A stretch of 64,000 nucleotides of DNA, from contig DATLXN010000043.1 of NCBI GenBank assembly GCA_035575715.1, positions 1 through 64,000 of the forward strand. The letters run 5' to 3'. The DNA comes from JACCSI01 sp035575715. Its GTDB lineage: Bacteria > Acidobacteriota > Vicinamibacteria > Vicinamibacterales > UBA2999. The notes beneath the pieces were generated by a model. That model did not search any database. It saw nothing but the letters and a program-made list of their open reading frames with translations, and was not told the origin of the DNA. Below, piece after piece: positions 61,629 to 64,000 of the stretch (its first letter is position 1; every line of letters starts with the position of its first letter). The translations under genes and the position numbers were made by a program.

Positions 61629-62942
61629 CTAAGCAATCAGGCAGATTTGCAGGTCGCCAACGTTCGTGTCGGTCCGACCGGTGTGGATGAGGTCGCCCAA
61701 TGCGTCGAAATACGCATAGGCATTGTTGTCGCGCAGAAACGCAGCGGCGTCGAGGCCACGTGCAGCCGCCCGTGCAGCGGTCGTGTGATCGATCCAGGCA
61801 CCCGCGGCGTCCGTGGGGCCATCGATACCGTCGGTGCCGATACTGGCCACCGCGATGGCCGGAGAAGGCGCAAGGTGATCACCTATCGCAAGGACGAATT
61901 CCTGGTTGCGCCCACCGATGCCGTCACCGGTGACGGTCACGGTCGTCTCACCGCCGGAAATGACGCACACTGGCCGCGCGGTGTCGCGGGTCAGCGCGTG
62001 GATGCGTGTCAGCCAGTGGATGGCCGCCTCGCGAGCCTCGCCCACGATCGGCTCGTCGACGATCAGCACGTCGTAACCAGCGCGACGGGCGGCGTCGGCA
62101 GCGCCGTCAATGGCATCCAGACGTGATCCGATGACCAGCCCTCGGGCACGGCGCAGGCTGCCGGGCTTGGGCGTGTCGGGCCACTCCCCTCGAGTGCCCG
62201 CGTCGATGCGTAACCGCACGGCCTCCGGATGTCGCTCGCCGCCCCACTGCGCTAACGCATCGGCCGCGTCATCCCAGGAGGAGGGATCGGGAACCCCGGG
62301 ACCCGAGCCGATGACCGAGACGTCATCGCCGACAACGTCCGAAACGGCAAGGGTCACGGCAGTGCCGCGGCAGGCCGCTGCCAGGCCACCGCCCTTGATC
62401 GTCGACAAATGTTTACGGACGGTGTTCAGCGCCTGGATGTCGGCGCCGCAGTGCATCATCAGGTCGATGGTGCGCCGCTTGTCGTCGAGGGTGATTCCGG
62501 AAGGCGGAGCGGCCATCAGTGCGGAGGCGCCGCCCGAGAGGAGGATGAGGAGTCCGCCCTGCGGCGTGACCTGCCGGACCAGGGTCCGGGCACGTTCGCC
62601 GGCTGCGAGGCTCCGGTGATCCGGAAGCGGGTGGCCTGCCTCGAACCACTCGGCGCCAGCCGGTAAGTCTGCGGATGGGTGCGTCCCGATCGCCACAATC
62701 ATTGAAGGGGGTGAACCACTGTGGCCGAGGCCGCCAGCGACGGCAGCAGCGGCCATGCTTGCGGCGGCCTTGCCCACGGCGAGCACATGAAATGTCTGTG
62801 CGAGGAGGAGCTGAATTTGTGGGTCGGCGATGGCGCGCGTGACCGCTCGCCCGGCGCTGGCGGCATCGATGCCAGCCCGCGCGATGGCGAGAAGGTCGTG
62901 TCTGAGCGCCGCCGACCCCGGTGCGCCGGGCGTGCGTGTCAG
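61629..62942 (-). CDS. Glycerate 2-kinase (MOFRL family), probable CTG start
   Basis: A 437-residue kinase of the glycerate kinase type (MOFRL). It has LAVGKAAASMAAAAV, LLSGGASALMAAPP, HLSTIKGGGLAAAC, and in the C-terminal MOFRL part CVISGGETTVTVTGDGIGGRNQEF and ASIGTDGIDGPTDAAGA. The first usual start codon (62786) would remove about 50 conserved residues, including a helix HDLLAIARAGIDAASAGRA. The frame is open to a CTG at 62942 that overlaps the upstream stop as CTGA, like the ATGA, GTGA and TTGA overlaps elsewhere. Substrate: D-glycerate by family. Confidence 0.85.
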   Translation of the reverse strand: MTRTPGAPGSAALRHDLLAIARAGIDAASAGRAVTRAIADPQIQLLLAQTFHVLAVGKAAASMAAAAVAGGLGHSGSPPSMIVAIGTHPSADLPAGAEWFEAGHPLPDHRSLAAGERARTLVRQVTPQGGLLILLSGGASALMAAPPSGITLDDKRRTIDLMMHCGADIQALNTVRKHLSTIKGGGLAAACRGTAVTLAVSDVVGDDVSVIGSGPGVPDPSSWDDAADALAQWGGERHPEAVRLRIDAGTRGEWPDTPKPGSLRRARGLVIGSRLDAIDGAADAARRAGYDVLIVDEPIVGEAREAAIHWLTRIHALTRDTARPVCVISGGETTVTVTGDGIGGRNQEFVLAIGDHLAPSPAIAVASIGTDGIDGPTDAAGAWIDHTTAARAAARGLDAAAFLRDNNAYAYFDALGDLIHTGRTDTNVGDLQICLIA

Positions 62943-63223
62943 TGAGCCTTGTGCGGATCGGTCCAGGCTGACAGTCGCGTCACGACATCGAACTCTCGCA
63001 GCAGCTTGGCGACCACTTGGTCGGCATCTGCCTTGTTCGAAAGCGAGTCAACCTGGGAAATCACCCGAACGAGAGCCGTCTCGACGTTGTCGATCACCTG
63101 TGATGAGTAGTACTCGCGCTGCTCCTGAAGACAACGATGATGCTTCAAGAATTCTTCGCGATAGAACTCACTAACCGGTGACGCGTGAGACGGACCTTGA
63201 CGATCGATCAGGAATCGCTGCAT
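62939..63223 (-). CDS. Small hypothetical protein upstream of glycerate kinase
   Basis: A 94-residue helical protein. The ATG at 63223 is chosen since a promoter ends about 30 bases upstream; an ATG at 63307 would lie before that promoter and inside a terminator. It contains EFYREEFLKHHRCLQEQREYY and VRVISQVDSLSNKADADQ, both amphipathic. No membrane segment or known domain. It forms an operon with glycerate kinase through a four-base overlap. Function unknown. Confidence 0.6.
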   Translation of the reverse strand: MQRFLIDRQGPSHASPVSEFYREEFLKHHRCLQEQREYYSSQVIDNVETALVRVISQVDSLSNKADADQVVAKLLREFDVVTRLSAWTDPHKAH

Positions 63224-64000
63224 ACGGTTCCAGAGGCCCTTCAGGAAATGTGGAAGATGCTTCAGTGTAAAAGGGCGTCGCAGGTGTGTCAAACAAAAAA
63301 CGCCCAAAAAATGGGCTTGAACAGACCAAACGGTCGTTCAAACTGTTCAACGAACGTTCAATCAACGACCACACGGGCGACGCAATCACTCCAGCCAACG
63401 CTCCAACCACCAGCCCCGCGACGACTAACCCTGTCGCGTCGGCCATGCCGAGAAAACGCACTTCGCCACCATTCGCCAATCCTGCAATCGTCTCGCTGAG
63501 CCGCCCGCGCATCGCTGAAAACAGTGCCCAGAGCGCCAGCAGCGAGAGCGCCGCACCAATGCCGCCGAGGAAAGTGCCCTCTGCCACTGACGGGCCGCGA
63601 ATGTAACCGAACGGCGCGCCGACCAACTGCATAATCTCGAGCTCGTCCTGACGCGCCTGCAGCGACAGACGCACCACCGCTGCCACGGTAAAGGCAGCGC
63701 CGAGCACCAGCACGGCGGCGATCGCCAAGCCCGTCAGCCGAATCGCGCCGACGATCGCCATCAGGCGGCCGAGCCATTGCCGGTCATAGCGGACATCGGC
63801 GACGCCGGAGCGTTCAGCCATCTGCTGCGCCATCGCCTCGGCAGCCCCAGTCGACGCCGGGTCGGTATGCAGGCGCACCTCGATCGACGGCGGAAACGGG
63901 TTTTCACTCGATTCGGCAAGGTCGCCAAGCTCCGGGAAATCGTGCTTGAACCGCGCCAGGGCATCCTGCTTCGAGACAAACTCGACCGCGGCCACCGCGC
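63171..64000 (-). CDS. ftsX: Cell division protein FtsX, 5' end outside the window
   Basis: The visible part covers most of the extracellular domain (VEFVSKQDALARFKHDFPEL) and three membrane helices (LTGLAIAAVLVLGAAF, AALSLLALWALFSAM, GLVVAGLVVGALAGVIA), as in the FtsX permease that works with FtsE to control wall hydrolases. The frame runs on for about 65 more residues through an intrinsic terminator and a promoter, which is unlikely. The true end is probably near 63358, where another frame stops soon after the last helix; a one-base frameshift close to 63380 would explain this. The N-terminus continues past the right edge. Confidence 0.8.
   Translation of the reverse strand, partial: AVAAVEFVSKQDALARFKHDFPELGDLAESSENPFPPSIEVRLHTDPASTGAAEAMAQQMAERSGVADVRYDRQWLGRLMAIVGAIRLTGLAIAAVLVLGAAFTVAAVVRLSLQARQDELEIMQLVGAPFGYIRGPSVAEGTFLGGIGAALSLLALWALFSAMRGRLSETIAGLANGGEVRFLGMADATGLVVAGLVVGALAGVIASPVWSLIERSLNSLNDRLVCSSPFFGRFLFDTPATPFYTEASSTFPEGPLEPYAAIPDRSSRSVSRVTG
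63264..63292 (-). promoter_or_regulatory. Sigma-70-type promoter of the small gene and glycerate kinase
   Basis: On the minus strand TTGACA (63292-63287), a 17-base spacer and TACACT (63269-63264). The start should be about 63257, 34 bases before the ATG at 63223. A perfect -35 box and optimal spacing make it one of the clearest promoters of the window. Confidence 0.75.
63294..63318 (-). terminator. Intrinsic terminator after ftsX
   Basis: On the minus strand GCCCA, loop TTTTT, TGGGC and then GTTTTTTG. A short stem but with a run of six T. It lies directly before the promoter at 63292, so one unit ends and the next begins within about 60 bases. Confidence 0.75.

Overview
This 64 kb window is high-GC bacterial chromosome and most resembles Acidobacteriota, possibly the Vicinamibacteria. 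The evidence is an Oar-like TonB-dependent receptor with a carboxypeptidase-regulatory N-terminus, a secreted von Willebrand A protein of the type named for acidobacteria, diderm functions (LolA, TonB, secretin) and meso-DAP peptidoglycan recycling (Mpl). The phylum call is an inference from gene families, not from a marker gene.

Region 1 (1-5872) is the right end of an integrated mobile element. It ends exactly in a 45 bp copy of the 3' half of a tRNA-Ala(CGC), from anticodon loop to CCA, which marks a tRNA attachment site. All its genes lie on the minus strand and most overlap by 1 to 11 bases. In order of transcription they are an unknown 299-residue protein, a small helix-turn-helix protein, a primase-polymerase, a RepA-like ATPase, a zinc-ribbon protein, a small-terminase-like protein, two small unknowns, a frameshifted HK97-type capsid gene and a gene that leaves the window. 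Just after the ATPase gene is a cluster of eight GGAACC/GGTTCC words with a large hairpin, a good candidate replication origin. Primase plus origin plus HTH plus capsid, with no tail, lysis or large-terminase genes in view, resembles capsid-encoding phage satellites. The left end is outside the window, so an ordinary prophage is not excluded.

Region 2 (5.9-21.6 kb): serB, a small secreted protein, lolA with a lipoprotein secretin, then a peptidoglycan recycling and synthesis operon on the minus strand (nagZ, ldcA, mpl, pxpB, pxpC, murB, murA). Its MurA has Asp in place of the catalytic Cys. A GHMP kinase, polX and a small gene run divergently from nagZ. Region 3 (20.8-38.9 kb, minus strand) is a long housekeeping run: a TPR/RDD pair, pgpA, cinA, plsY, gpsA, ftsY, ribD, ribE, ribBA, then ffh, rpsP, khpA, rimM, trmD, rplS, rnhB, a TPR protein, a small membrane protein, thiE, a RodZ-like protein and a helical-repeat protein.

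Region 4 (39-64 kb): an Oar-like receptor, ftcD, an NtrY/NtrC-type two-component pair with nrdR and a flippase-like membrane protein, purC with a small Fis-type protein, groESL behind a strong promoter overlapped by a variant CIRCE operator, then a second TonB-dependent receptor with glutaminyl cyclase, TonB, a VWA protein and TatA. The window closes with selB, rnr, glycerate kinase, a small gene and the 3' part of ftsX.

Two features recur. Intergenic spaces are filled with degenerate 7- or 8-base tandem repeats and with clusters of small hairpins joined by TCCTAC-like linkers. Translation starts are unusually varied: four-base stop/start overlaps occur as ATGA, GTGA, TTGA and probably CTGA, one gene probably starts at ATT, and several have a TANNNT-like box 5 to 7 bases before the start, suggesting leaderless mRNAs.
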